Origin: Caulobacter sp. | GTDB taxonomy: Bacteria; Pseudomonadota; Alphaproteobacteria; Caulobacterales; Caulobacteraceae | Length of the DNA stretch: 64,000 nucleotides | Assembly: GCA_021741355.1 (NCBI GenBank) | Contig: JAIOXZ010000009.1 | Coordinates: 47,174-111,173, forward strand | Direction: 5' to 3' | Shown: in pieces, positions 25,935 to 34,618 of the stretch | How the letters are laid out: every line of letters begins with the position of its first letter | How positions within the stretch are numbered: the stretch's first letter is position 1 | Translations under genes and position numbers: made by a program | Notes under the pieces: generated by a model | Databases searched by the model: none | Seen by the model: the letters and a program-made list of their open reading frames with translations, nothing else | Told to the model about the DNA's origin: nothing

Positions 25935-25969
25935 TGTCATCGGCTTGTCAAAAAACTGTCACCTATAGC
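25935..25969. promoter_or_regulatory. Putative Pho box between prepilin peptidase and pstS
   Basis: TGTCAT at 25935, TGTCAA at 25946 and TGTCAC at 25957 lie exactly 11 bp apart. TATAGC at 25964-25969 could be the -10 element of a rightward promoter, at the distance from the first two repeats seen in PhoB-activated promoters. A fourth TGTCAA at 25970 is 13 bp on and out of phase. The region separates divergent genes, so it could also affect the prepilin peptidase. This is the best Pho box in the window. Confidence 0.75.
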
Positions 25970-26034
25970 TGTCAAACCACGCCACACAGCAGTCCTGAAG
26001 ACGGCTGTCAGCTCCCGGATTCGAGGACACCCCC

Positions 26035-27096
26035 ATGCGCACCTTTTTCTGCCTTGTCGCCGGCGTCGGCGTCCTGATGACCGCCGGCTGCGACAGCAAG
26101 CCGGCCCAGTCTTCCGGCGGGAGCCGCTCAGGCCCCTGGGCTGCGGGATCGTCGACCGTCTTCCCGTTCGCCACGCGGGTCGCCGAAAATGTGGCCAGAA
26201 CGACCGGCGGCCCTCCGGCCAAGGTCGAGTCCCTCGGCACGGGTGGCGGCTTCAAGCTGTTTTGCGGCGGCACGGGGTCGAACTACCCCGACATCGCAAA
26301 CGCGTCCCGCGCCATGAAGGCGTCCGAGTTCGAACAATGCGCCGCCAACGGCGTCACGGACCTGATCGAGATCCGGATCGGCTACGACGGCGTGGTCATC
26401 GCCACCGGCCGTCAGAACGCGGCCTTCAACCTGTCGCTGGCCGACATCCACCGCGCCCTCGCAGCGGAACTGCCGGCCGCCGGAGGCTTTGCGCCGAACG
26501 CGACCAAGACCTGGGCGGATGTCGCGGCCGGTCTTCCGGCGACACGCATTCAGGTTTACGGCCCGCCGCCGACCTCCGGCACGCGAGACGCCTTCCTGGA
26601 GCTGGCCATGGAGGCCGGCGCCGCCAAGGACCCCGTGCTCAAGGCGCTGAAGGGCAGCGACGAGAAGGCCTTCAAGAGCCGCAGCAACGTCCTGCGCGGC
26701 GACGGCGCCTGGGTGGACTCGGGCGAGAACGACAATGCCATCATCGGCACCCTGACCAAGACCCCCGGGGCGTTGGGCGTCTTCGGATACTCCTTCCTCG
26801 ACGAGAACCGCGACCAGGTCGCGGCTATCACGGTCGGCGGCGTCGCCCCGACCCTGGCGAGCATCAGCGATGGCTCCTACCCGCTGTCACGGTCGCTGTT
26901 CATCTACGTCAAGAAGTCCAACCTCGATGTGATCCCGGGCCTGCAAGTCTACGTGAGCGCGTTCGTTTCGGACGCCGCCAGCGGCCCTGGAGGCTATCTC
27001 ATCGATCGCGGGCTCATCCCGCTGAGCCCGGAGGCCCGGGCGGCCGAACGCGCGAAGGTGACCGCCCGCACGACCATGACTGCACCGACCCACTAG
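26035..27096 (+). CDS. pstS: PstS-like phosphate-binding lipoprotein
   Basis: Periplasmic solute-binding protein of 353 residues. The lipobox MTAGC puts the lipidated Cys near residue 20, followed by a Ser/Gly linker. PstS ligand-site motifs are present: AAGSSTVFPFATRVAE near the start, GTGGGFKLFC, IANASRAMKASE and the PPPTSGTRDAFLEL loop. It should bind phosphate. No pstCAB or phoU lies in the window, so it is an orphan component, or it supplies a scavenging or sensing role. Upstream TGTCA repeats at 11-bp spacing fit PhoB control. Confidence 0.9.
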   Translation: MRTFFCLVAGVGVLMTAGCDSKPAQSSGGSRSGPWAAGSSTVFPFATRVAENVARTTGGPPAKVESLGTGGGFKLFCGGTGSNYPDIANASRAMKASEFEQCAANGVTDLIEIRIGYDGVVIATGRQNAAFNLSLADIHRALAAELPAAGGFAPNATKTWADVAAGLPATRIQVYGPPPTSGTRDAFLELAMEAGAAKDPVLKALKGSDEKAFKSRSNVLRGDGAWVDSGENDNAIIGTLTKTPGALGVFGYSFLDENRDQVAAITVGGVAPTLASISDGSYPLSRSLFIYVKKSNLDVIPGLQVYVSAFVSDAASGPGGYLIDRGLIPLSPEARAAERAKVTARTTMTAPTH

Positions 27097-27104
27097 AGCC
27101 CCTT

Positions 27105-27131
27105 CCGGTCTGCCTGCCCCAGGCAGACCGG
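27105..27131 (+). terminator. Hairpin terminator after pstS
   Basis: CCGGTCTGCCTG (27105-27116) and CAGGCAGACCGG (27120-27131) form a perfect 12-bp stem with loop CCC, nine bases after the pstS stop. No T tract follows. It also lies between convergent pstS and the symporter gene and could serve either. Confidence 0.7.
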
Positions 27132-27184
27132 GTGGATGTCGGGGCGAGGGTGCGACAGGATGAACGAGCCGGCCTGAAGGCGCC

Positions 27185-28636
27185 CTAGCCGGGCTTCAGG
27201 CCGAGGCGGGTTCTCACCGAGTCGACCAGCGTCGCCCGCTTGCCGAAGACGAGCCGATTGACGCCGAGCGCGAAGGCGACACAGGCGCCCAGCGTCACGA
27301 CCATCAGGTGGATGTAGTGGATCGGCGTCCAGATGAAGGTGAACCCGGCGTAGAGCAGGGTCCCGAACACGACGGCTCCCATGACGGCGCGTGCGTCCAC
27401 ATTGCGGAACAACAGCCCAACGATGAAGGCCGACAGGATCGGCATCGACAGCAGGCCGTTGAGCTGCTGGACCAGATTTATGATCGATGCGGCGCCCATG
27501 TAGACGGGCACGAGCAGAACCGAGAGCACCATGAAGGCCAGCGAGATGATGGTGTTCAGCCGGCCGACGTTCGGCTTCTCGGCGATGAACTTCTCATGCA
27601 GGTCGCAGACGTAGAGCGTCACCGACGAGTTCAGCACCGAGGTGTAGCTGGTGAGTAGCGCGGCGGCCATGAAGGCGGCGAAGGCGCCCGACAGCCAGCC
27701 GGGCATCACGGCCGCCACGATCCGCCCGTAGGTCGCGTCGCCCGCGTCCCCGAACAGTTTGTAGGCCGCTACGCCGGGCACGACGACGATGGCGGGAACG
27801 ACCAGCAGGCGGATGACCGCCGCGGCCAGGACGCCCTTCTGCCCCTCGCGCAGGCTGGGCGCCGCCATCGCCCGCTGGGTGATGGTCTGGTTGGTGCTCC
27901 AGTAGAACATCTGGATGAAGATCATCCCGGTCAGCAGGGTCTGCCAGGGGATGGGCGAGTCCTTGCCGCCGATCATGCTCAGCCGCTCGGGCGGTATGCC
28001 GCTGAAGTCGAAATCGATCGCCGCCAGGGCCAGGACCATGATCAGCAGAGCCATGGCGAGCACGCCGATCCCGGAGATTGTGTCGTACACGGCGACCGCG
28101 CGCAGGCCGCCGCCGATCGCATAGGCCCCGCCCAGCACCGCCATCACCGCGGCGATGGCGATCAGCGGGACGTCGACCCCGAACATCGTCTTGAGGAACA
28201 GCGAGCCTGTGTAGAGCATGATCGGCAGGTAGATGAAGACGTTGCCGAGCAGGAACAGCACCGACACCACGGCCCGCAGGTGTTTCGAGCCGTACTTGCG
28301 CTCCAGCAGCTCGGTCGTGGTGGTGCAGTTGTTGCGGTAGTAGATCGGCAGGAAAATCCAGCAGAGCATCAGAAGGCCGATGATCGCCGACAGCTCCCAC
28401 CAGGCCAGCAGCAGCATCTGGTTGCCGTTCATGCCTACCAGCTGGTCGGTCGAGAGATTGGTCAGAGTGATCGAGCCGGCGATGAACGGCCAGGTGAGGT
28501 TGCCTCCGGCGAGGAAGTATTCGCGGTTCGAGTCGCTGGAGCGACCGCCCATGCGCGCCACCTGCCAGCCCGTGAGGATGGCCATGAGCGCGGTCAGCCC
28601 GCCAAAGACGGCCCACTGAATCAGATCGGTCTGCAA
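27185..28636 (-). CDS. Sodium:solute symporter (SSS family)
   Basis: A 483-residue polytopic transporter with about 13 membrane segments. The SSS core is clear: FLAGGNLTWPFIAGSITLTN in the first core helices, GGLRAVAVYDTISGIGVLAM, and SYTSVLNSSVTLYVCDL carrying the sodium-site Ser residues. Its closest look is to the sugar/inositol branch (SglT/SMCT-type). It is divergent from the five-gene sugar operon at 28815-34189 and probably imports that pathway's substrate. The 178 bases between them hold both promoters; I saw no clear operator. Confidence 0.9.
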   Translation of the reverse strand: MQTDLIQWAVFGGLTALMAILTGWQVARMGGRSSDSNREYFLAGGNLTWPFIAGSITLTNLSTDQLVGMNGNQMLLLAWWELSAIIGLLMLCWIFLPIYYRNNCTTTTELLERKYGSKHLRAVVSVLFLLGNVFIYLPIMLYTGSLFLKTMFGVDVPLIAIAAVMAVLGGAYAIGGGLRAVAVYDTISGIGVLAMALLIMVLALAAIDFDFSGIPPERLSMIGGKDSPIPWQTLLTGMIFIQMFYWSTNQTITQRAMAAPSLREGQKGVLAAAVIRLLVVPAIVVVPGVAAYKLFGDAGDATYGRIVAAVMPGWLSGAFAAFMAAALLTSYTSVLNSSVTLYVCDLHEKFIAEKPNVGRLNTIISLAFMVLSVLLVPVYMGAASIINLVQQLNGLLSMPILSAFIVGLLFRNVDARAVMGAVVFGTLLYAGFTFIWTPIHYIHLMVVTLGACVAFALGVNRLVFGKRATLVDSVRTRLGLKPG

Positions 28637-28814
28637 GGCTTCCCCCCGGACCCGCAGAGTCGCGGTATGCGAAGTTCGCCTTGCTTAGGCGCCCGGCGTC
28701 AACCGCAAGCCCGGCGAAGGTGAACGACCCGCTCGCCAAAGGCTCCGCGCATGCTAGCTTCCTGCGGACAAGGGATGGGCGGTCCGATGCAGGCGGCCCC
28801 TCGAGGGAGGATGC

Positions 28815-29864
28815 ATGAAGGGCCCGGCTATCTTTCTGGCGCAGTTCGCCGGCGACGAGTCGCCGTTCAACAGCCTGGAGTCCATCGCCCGCTGGGCCGG
28901 CGACCTCGGCTACAAGGGCGTGCAGATTCCGACCTGGGACCGGCGGCTGTTCGACCTGAAGCTGGCGGCTGAAAGCGATACCTACTGCGACGAGGTCAAG
29001 GGCGTTCTGGCCGCGGCCGGCCTGGAAGTGTCGGAGCTGTCGACCCACACCCAGGGCCAGATGGTGGCCGTGCATCCGGCCTATGACGAGATGTTCGACG
29101 GCTCGGCCCCGGCGCGGGTGCGCGGCAATCCGGCGGCGCGGCAGGCCTGGGCGGTGGAGCAGGTGCTGCTGGGGGCCAAGGCCTCGCGGCGGATGGGGCT
29201 GGACGCCCATGTCACCTTCTCAGGCTCGCTGGCCTGGCCCTATCTCTATCCCTATCCGCAGCGGCCCGCCGGGCTGATCGAGGAGGCGTTCGACGAGCTG
29301 GCCCGCCGCTGGCGGCCGATCCTCGACGCCTTCGAGGAGGTCGGGGTCGACCTCTGCTACGAGATCCATCCCAGTGAGGACCTGTTCGACGGCACGACCG
29401 TGGAGATGTTCTGGGACCGCGTGGATCACCATCCGCGCGCCTGCCTGCTCTACGATCCCAGCCACTTCCTGCTGCAGCAGCTCGACTACCTCGAGTATAT
29501 CGACCTCTACCACGAGCGGATCCGGATGTTTCACGTCAAGGACGCCGAGTTCCGGCCGACCGGACGGCAGGGCGTCTACAGCGGCTACGCCCCCTGGAAG
29601 GAGCGGGCCGGACGGTTCCGCTCGCTCGGCGACGGCCAGATCGACTTCAAGGCCATCTTCTCCAAGTTCGCCCAGTACGGCTACCAGGGCTGGGCGGTGC
29701 TGGAGTGGGAGTGCGCGCTGAAGGACCCGGTCCAGGGCGCGCGGGAAGGCGCCACCTTCATCCGCGATCACATCATCCAGGTGACCGGCAAGAGTTTCGA
29801 CGACTTCCTGGCCACCGATGTGGACGCGGCGGCCAATCGGCGGCTGCTCGGCCTGGACCGCTGA
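28815..29864 (+). CDS. TIM-barrel sugar isomerase/epimerase
   Basis: A 349-residue member of the xylose isomerase-like / AP-endonuclease 2 superfamily. Likely metal ligands are in YEIHPSEDLFDG (Glu/His), LLYDPSHFLL (Asp/His), MFHVKDAEF (His/Asp) and AVLEWECALKDP (Glu). It is longer than typical 250-300 residue members, with an insert carrying AYDEMFDGSAPARVRG. It should isomerise or epimerise a sugar or cyclitol derivative. GAGGGAGG at 28803-28810 precedes the ATG. It is the first gene of an operon whose members overlap by one to four bases. Confidence 0.85.
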   Translation: MKGPAIFLAQFAGDESPFNSLESIARWAGDLGYKGVQIPTWDRRLFDLKLAAESDTYCDEVKGVLAAAGLEVSELSTHTQGQMVAVHPAYDEMFDGSAPARVRGNPAARQAWAVEQVLLGAKASRRMGLDAHVTFSGSLAWPYLYPYPQRPAGLIEEAFDELARRWRPILDAFEEVGVDLCYEIHPSEDLFDGTTVEMFWDRVDHHPRACLLYDPSHFLLQQLDYLEYIDLYHERIRMFHVKDAEFRPTGRQGVYSGYAPWKERAGRFRSLGDGQIDFKAIFSKFAQYGYQGWAVLEWECALKDPVQGAREGATFIRDHIIQVTGKSFDDFLATDVDAAANRRLLGLDR

Positions 29865-31003
29865 TGCGCCTGTCGCTGGGGATGGTCGGTGGCGGCGAGG
29901 GCGCGTTCATCGGCGGCGTGCACCGCATGGCCGCGCGGCTCGACGACCGCTGGACGCTGGTCGCCGGGGCGTTCAGCAGCGAGGCGGGACGTTCACAGGC
30001 CTTCGGACGCACGCTCGGCCTGGCTGACGACCGCTGCTACGGCGACTGGCAGGCGATGGCGCAAGCGGAGGCGGCGCGGCCCGACCGGATCGACGCGGTG
30101 GCGATCGTCACGCCCAACCATCTGCACCACGCGCCGGCGCGGGCCTTCCTGGAGGCCGGGATCGCGGTGATCTGCGACAAGCCCCTGACCACCGGCCTGG
30201 CGGACGCCCTGGACCTGGCCGACGCCGTGGCGCGGATCGGCGCGCCGTTCGTGCTGACCCACAACTACAGCGGCTACGCCATGGTCCGGCAGATGCGGGC
30301 CATGGTCGCGGCCGGGACGCTGGGCGCGGTCCGGGTCGTCCAGGCCGAGTACGCCCAGGACTGGCTGGCCCGGCCCCTGCCGGGCAACAAGCAGGCGGAC
30401 TGGCGGGGCGATCCGGACCAGGCGGGGCCCGGCGGCGCCCTGGGCGACATCGCCACCCACGCCTACCACCTGGCGACCTATGTCGTCGGAACGGCTGCCG
30501 ATCAGGTCAGCGCCGAGACCTCACGGTTTGTCGCCGGGCGCCAGCTCGACGACGACGTGCAGCTTCGTCTGCGCTGGGCCGGCGGCGCGCGCGGACAGCT
30601 CTGGGCCAGCCAGGTCGCGGTCGGGGCCGCCAACGGGCTGCGGCTGCGGCTCTACGGCGAGCGCGGCGGGCTGGAGTGGTCGCAGGAGGATCCGGATATC
30701 CTGCGCTACACGGCGCTCGGCGAGCCACCACAGATTCTGCGACGCGGCGGGCCCGGCCTGTCGGCGGCCGCGCAAGCGGCGACGCGCATCCCGGCGGGGC
30801 ATCCCGAGGGCTATCTGGAAGGTTTCGCGCAAATCTACGCCGACGCGGCGGATCTGGTCGCCGCGCACAAGGCCGGTCGGCCGGCGGTTGCGACGGACCT
30901 GCCCGGCGTCGTCGCCGGTGTCGAGGGGGTGCTGTTCATCGAGGCCGCTGTTCGCAGCGCAGCGGCGGACGGCCGCTGGATGGCTCTGGGGGCGGACGCT
31001 TGA
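29864..31003 (+). CDS. Gfo/Idh/MocA family NAD(P)-dependent oxidoreductase
   Basis: A 379-residue dehydrogenase. The N-terminal Rossmann fold starts LSLGMVGGGEGAFIGGVHR, with VAIVTPNHLHHAPARAFLEA and the catalytic-loop motif CDKPLTTGLADAL (the EKP-type Lys). The C-terminal sheet domain contains GGALGDIATHAYHLATYV, with the family's conserved GxxxDxxxH pattern. It oxidises or reduces a ring hydroxyl or keto group of a sugar or inositol. The ATG at 29864 overlaps the stop of the first isomerase (TGATG), and the end overlaps the next gene's TTG start. Confidence 0.9.
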   Translation: MRLSLGMVGGGEGAFIGGVHRMAARLDDRWTLVAGAFSSEAGRSQAFGRTLGLADDRCYGDWQAMAQAEAARPDRIDAVAIVTPNHLHHAPARAFLEAGIAVICDKPLTTGLADALDLADAVARIGAPFVLTHNYSGYAMVRQMRAMVAAGTLGAVRVVQAEYAQDWLARPLPGNKQADWRGDPDQAGPGGALGDIATHAYHLATYVVGTAADQVSAETSRFVAGRQLDDDVQLRLRWAGGARGQLWASQVAVGAANGLRLRLYGERGGLEWSQEDPDILRYTALGEPPQILRRGGPGLSAAAQAATRIPAGHPEGYLEGFAQIYADAADLVAAHKAGRPAVATDLPGVVAGVEGVLFIEAAVRSAAADGRWMALGADA

Positions 31004-31770
31004 TCCGTCAGAGCTTTGCCTGGTGGTCCTTTACGGCCGGCCGGGAGGTGGATCCCGCGACCCTGCTGCGCGAGGCTGCGGCGGCCGGCGCCCGGGGGGT
31101 GGAGATGCTGCCCGAGGCGCTCTGGCCGGTTGCGAAGGACGCTGGTCTTTCCATCGTCACCCTGACAGGCCACACCCTCGAACGGGGCTTCAATGACCCC
31201 ACGCTGCACGCGGCCCTGAGCGACGAGGTCCGGCGGAACATCGACACCGCCGCTGCCGGCGGGTGCGAGGCCGTGATCGTCTTCTCCGGCAACCGCATCG
31301 GCGACGGCGCCGACGGGCCGGCGATCGCGGCCTGTATCGAGGGTCTGGCGCCGGCTGTGGCCCATGCCGAGGCGGCGGGGGTGCGGCTGCTGATGGAGCT
31401 GCTCAACAGCAAGGTCGACCATCCAGGCCACCAGTGCGACCGCACCGCCTTTGGCGCGGCAGTGATCCGGGGCGTGGGCTCTCCCGCCCTGCGGCTGCTC
31501 TACGACGGCTATCACATGCAGCTGATGGAGGGCGATCTGATGCGGACGATCCGCGCCAACATCGACCTGATCGGCCACGTTCACACCGCCGGCGCGCCCG
31601 GACGCCGCGACCTGGACGACCGCCAGGAAATCAACTGGCCGGCCATCGCGGGGCTGCTGCGCCACCTCGGCTACCGCCATTGGGTCGGACATGAGTTCGT
31701 ACCGCGTGGCGAGCCCGTCCCGGCGCTTGCGGCGGCCATCTCGCAGTTCGAGTTGAAGGGAGCGGCGTGA
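31000..31770 (+). CDS. Hydroxypyruvate isomerase-like TIM-barrel protein
   Basis: A 256-residue protein of the hydroxypyruvate isomerase/sugar-phosphate isomerase group. LLMELLNSKVDHPGHQCD, LLYDGYHMQLMEGDL and IGHVHTAGAPGRRDLDD supply the expected Glu, Asp/His and His metal ligands; the YDxYHMQ..EGD pattern is characteristic of Hyi. I start it at TTG 31000 (IRQSFAWWSF), which overlaps the previous stop (TTGA); an ATG further upstream would lie deep inside the dehydrogenase. It is the second of three TIM-barrel isomerases in the operon. Confidence 0.85.
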   Translation: MIRQSFAWWSFTAGREVDPATLLREAAAAGARGVEMLPEALWPVAKDAGLSIVTLTGHTLERGFNDPTLHAALSDEVRRNIDTAAAGGCEAVIVFSGNRIGDGADGPAIAACIEGLAPAVAHAEAAGVRLLMELLNSKVDHPGHQCDRTAFGAAVIRGVGSPALRLLYDGYHMQLMEGDLMRTIRANIDLIGHVHTAGAPGRRDLDDRQEINWPAIAGLLRHLGYRHWVGHEFVPRGEPVPALAAAISQFELKGAA

Positions 31771-33461
31771 TGTTCGACGCCATCATTGTCGGGTCCGGGA
31801 TCACCGGCGGCTGGGCGGCCAAGGAGCTGTGCGAGCGCGGCCTGAAGGTGCTGATGCTCGAGCGCGGCCCCGACGTCCCGCACGGGACCGGCTACAGCTA
31901 CGACAAGTCCCTCAAGCTCCGCCGCCGGGACGACCAGATTCCGCAAGTCGAACGGGACCTGCATTACCCCTACCACGTCGGGGTCTCCTACGCCCTGTTC
32001 AACTCCAACAAGGCGTTCTGGGCCAGCGATCACGACCATCCCTACGAGACCGTCGCGGGCAAGCCCTATCGCTGGATCCGCGGCTATCAACTGGGTGGAC
32101 GATCGTTGACCTGGGGACGTCAGTCCTACCGCTGGTCGCCGCAGGACTTCCTGTCCAACCTGCAGGACGGCCACGGCGTCGACTGGCCGATCCGCTACGA
32201 GGACCTGGAGCCCTGGTACGACCACGTCGAGGCCTTCGCCGGGATCAGCGGTGACTACGACGGCCTCGACCAGCTGCCGGACGGCGACTTCCTGCCGGCG
32301 TTCCCGTTCAACGATGTCGAGTTGGCCGCCAAGGCGAGGATCGAGGCGGATTTTCCCACCCGCCGGATGATCATGGGACGGACGGCCAATCTCAGCCGGG
32401 TCGCGAAGGCCCAGATGGATGTCGGCCGAAAGCGCTGCGAACAGCATGTGAAGTGCCATCACGGCTGCCCGCTGGGCGGCTACTTCTCGACCCAGGCCGC
32501 GACCCTGCCGGCCGCGCTCAAGACCGGCAACCTGACGGTCCTCACCGACCGGGTCGTCGAGAGCGTCATTCATGATCCGGTGAGCGGCCGCGTGACCGGC
32601 GTGCGGACCGTGGGCCGGCTCGACAAGGCCGGCGAGGTCTTCGAGGCGCGGATCGTCTTCCTCAACGCCTCGGCGATCAACACCGCCGCCCTGCTGCTGA
32701 ACTCGAAATCAGAGGCCTTCCCGCGCGGCCTGGCCAACGGCAGCGACCAGGTCGGCCGCAACCTGATGGACCATGTCAGCAGCAAGCCGATCGTTGGCAA
32801 GATGCCCGGCTTCGGCGACACGCCCTTTCAGAACGACCGGCCCACCGGCATCTACGTTCCGCGCTACGGCAACGTCACCGAGCGCGACAAGCCCTACCTG
32901 CGCGGCTTCGGCATGCAGGGCGGCGCGGTCCGCTCGCGCAACGTCGAGGGCGCCGTCCAGGGCGTCGGCGTCGGGGACGAGGATCTCGGTCACCGCGGAT
33001 GGCGTTTCTCGCTGATGCCGTTCGGCGAGGTCCTGCCCGACCCGGAAAACCGCGTCACCCTGTCCGCCACCCGCCGGGACAGCTGGGGCGTGCCGGTGCC
33101 GGTCATCGGCGTGACGCATGGGCCCAACGAGTACGCCATGATGCTGGCGGCGGCGCGCGACGCGGCGGAGATGCTGCGGGCCGCCGGCTGCGAGGACATC
33201 ACCGACTGGCAGGAGGCCGGCGAGCAACTGACCCCGCCGGGCGACCGCATTCACGAGATGGGCGCCGCCCGCATGGGCCGCGACCCGGCGACCTCGGTGT
33301 TCAACGGCTGGGGCCAGGCGCATGAGGCGCCCAACCTGTTCTGCTCCGACGGGGCGGTGATGGCGTCCAGCGCCTCGATGAATCCCTCGCTCACCTACAT
33401 GGCGCTGACCGCGCGGGCGGCGAACCATGCGGCCGATCTGCTCGAACAAGGAGCTCTCTGA
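31767..33461 (+). CDS. GMC-family FAD-dependent oxidoreductase
   Basis: A 564-residue flavoenzyme. The N-terminal FAD motif is DAIIVGSGITGGWAAKELCE with ERGP, followed by GGRSLTWGRQSYRW in the flavin pocket. The C-terminal domain has HEMGAARMGRDPATSV and SASMNPSLTYMALTARAANH. It most resembles the GMC branch that oxidises sugars and cyclitols at ring carbons (for example glucoside 3-dehydrogenase). A four-Cys/His stretch (RCEQHVKCHHGCPLGGYF) may be a metal or cluster site. No Tat signal is visible, although many relatives are periplasmic with a small Tat subunit. It would produce a keto-sugar for the neighbouring isomerases. Confidence 0.9.
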   Translation: MMFDAIIVGSGITGGWAAKELCERGLKVLMLERGPDVPHGTGYSYDKSLKLRRRDDQIPQVERDLHYPYHVGVSYALFNSNKAFWASDHDHPYETVAGKPYRWIRGYQLGGRSLTWGRQSYRWSPQDFLSNLQDGHGVDWPIRYEDLEPWYDHVEAFAGISGDYDGLDQLPDGDFLPAFPFNDVELAAKARIEADFPTRRMIMGRTANLSRVAKAQMDVGRKRCEQHVKCHHGCPLGGYFSTQAATLPAALKTGNLTVLTDRVVESVIHDPVSGRVTGVRTVGRLDKAGEVFEARIVFLNASAINTAALLLNSKSEAFPRGLANGSDQVGRNLMDHVSSKPIVGKMPGFGDTPFQNDRPTGIYVPRYGNVTERDKPYLRGFGMQGGAVRSRNVEGAVQGVGVGDEDLGHRGWRFSLMPFGEVLPDPENRVTLSATRRDSWGVPVPVIGVTHGPNEYAMMLAAARDAAEMLRAAGCEDITDWQEAGEQLTPPGDRIHEMGAARMGRDPATSVFNGWGQAHEAPNLFCSDGAVMASSASMNPSLTYMALTARAANHAADLLEQGAL

Positions 33462-34189
33462 TGACCCCCGTCGGCCTCCAGCTCTACACCCTGCGCAAGC
33501 CGTTCGCGGAGGACGCGATCGGCACACTCGAGCGCATCAAGGCCGTCGGCTACGACGCCGTCGAGTTCGCCGCCCCCCTCGACATGGACTTCGCGCCGCT
33601 GGCCGCGCGGATGCAGGCGATCGCGCTCGATTGTCCGTCCGTGCATGTGGGCCTGGCCGACCTGGTCGGGCAGCCCGGGCGGGTGCTTGAGGTCGCCAGA
33701 ACGCTGGGCTGCCGCTTCATCGTGCTGCCCTATGTCGATCCGGCCGAGGCTGACTGGCAGGCGGTCGTCGCCCAGGCTCAGACCTTCGCCGGGCAGGCCC
33801 GGGACGAGGACTTCCGCTTCGCCTACCACCACCACCACTTCGAGTTCGACACGGCGCGCGGCTTCCGGCCATTCGATGTGCTGGTCGGCGAGTCCGATCC
33901 GTCATTGCTGTTCTTCGAGCTCGATGTCTTCTGGCTGAAGACCGCCGGCGAGGACCCGCAGGCGATGATCGAAAAGCTCGCCGGCCGGGTGAAGCTGCTG
34001 CACCTCAAGGACTATGCAGCGGACGGAAACATGACCGACGTCGGCTCGGGCACGCTCGACTTCCCTGCCCTGATCACCGCCGGCCGGGCCGCCGGGGTCG
34101 AGCACATGTTCGTCGAGCACGACTTCCCGCCCAAACCCTACTGGCCGAGCGTCGAGGCGAGCGTGGGATATCTGCGGACGCTGGGCTGA
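33461..34189 (+). CDS. TIM-barrel sugar isomerase/epimerase (third of the operon)
   Basis: A 242-residue xylose isomerase-like barrel. It begins PVGLQLYTLRKPFAEDAI, and FAYHHHHFEF, LFFELDVFW, LLHLKDYA and FVEHDF carry the likely metal-binding His, Glu and Asp residues. Short members of this group act as isomerases or as keto-sugar hydrolyases. It starts at an ATG overlapping the GMC stop and ends the operon. The 8 bases after it separate it from the convergent DUF302 gene. Confidence 0.85.
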   Translation: MTPVGLQLYTLRKPFAEDAIGTLERIKAVGYDAVEFAAPLDMDFAPLAARMQAIALDCPSVHVGLADLVGQPGRVLEVARTLGCRFIVLPYVDPAEADWQAVVAQAQTFAGQARDEDFRFAYHHHHFEFDTARGFRPFDVLVGESDPSLLFFELDVFWLKTAGEDPQAMIEKLAGRVKLLHLKDYAADGNMTDVGSGTLDFPALITAGRAAGVEHMFVEHDFPPKPYWPSVEASVGYLRTLG

Positions 34190-34197
34190 CGTTTCCG

Positions 34198-34584
34198 CTA
34201 CAGGCGGTCGATCGCCGCCCTGAGTTTCTCGCCGACGATTGCGGCCTGCGCTTTCAGCGCCGGGTTTTCGATCGATTGCATCGAGGCGGCAGGATCGATG
34301 GCGGCGACCTCGATCAAGCCGTCGTCAGCCTCCTGGACGATCACATTGCAGGGCAGCATGAGACCCACCTTGTCCTCAAGCAGCAGCGCCTCATGGGCCA
34401 GGGCCGGGTTGCAGGCGCCGAGGATCAGGTAGGGGCGAAACTCCGCGCCGATCTTTGTCTTCAGGGTTTGGCGAATGTCGATTTCGCTGATGACCCCGAA
34501 GCCCTCGTGCGCGAGCGCGGACTTGGTTCGGGTGATCGCCTCGTCAAACGACGTGTCGAGCAGCTTCGAGAAATAGTAGCTCAT
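34198..34584 (-). CDS. DUF302 protein
   Basis: A 128-residue cytosolic protein of the DUF302 family. LLDTSFDEAITRTKSALAHE at the start, GFGVISEIDIRQTLKTKIG, the YLILGACNPALAHEALLLED segment and LMLPCNVIVQE are the family's conserved parts. DUF302 genes often accompany sulfur-stress, metal or ArsR-regulated genes, and their biochemical role is not established. It lies 34 bases downstream of the MBL-fold gene on the same strand and is probably co-transcribed. Confidence 0.88.
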   Translation of the reverse strand: MSYYFSKLLDTSFDEAITRTKSALAHEGFGVISEIDIRQTLKTKIGAEFRPYLILGACNPALAHEALLLEDKVGLMLPCNVIVQEADDGLIEVAAIDPAASMQSIENPALKAQAAIVGEKLRAAIDRL

Positions 34585-34618
34585 CGGAAATCCAGTCCTT
34601 TGGTGCGGTGGCCGGAGG

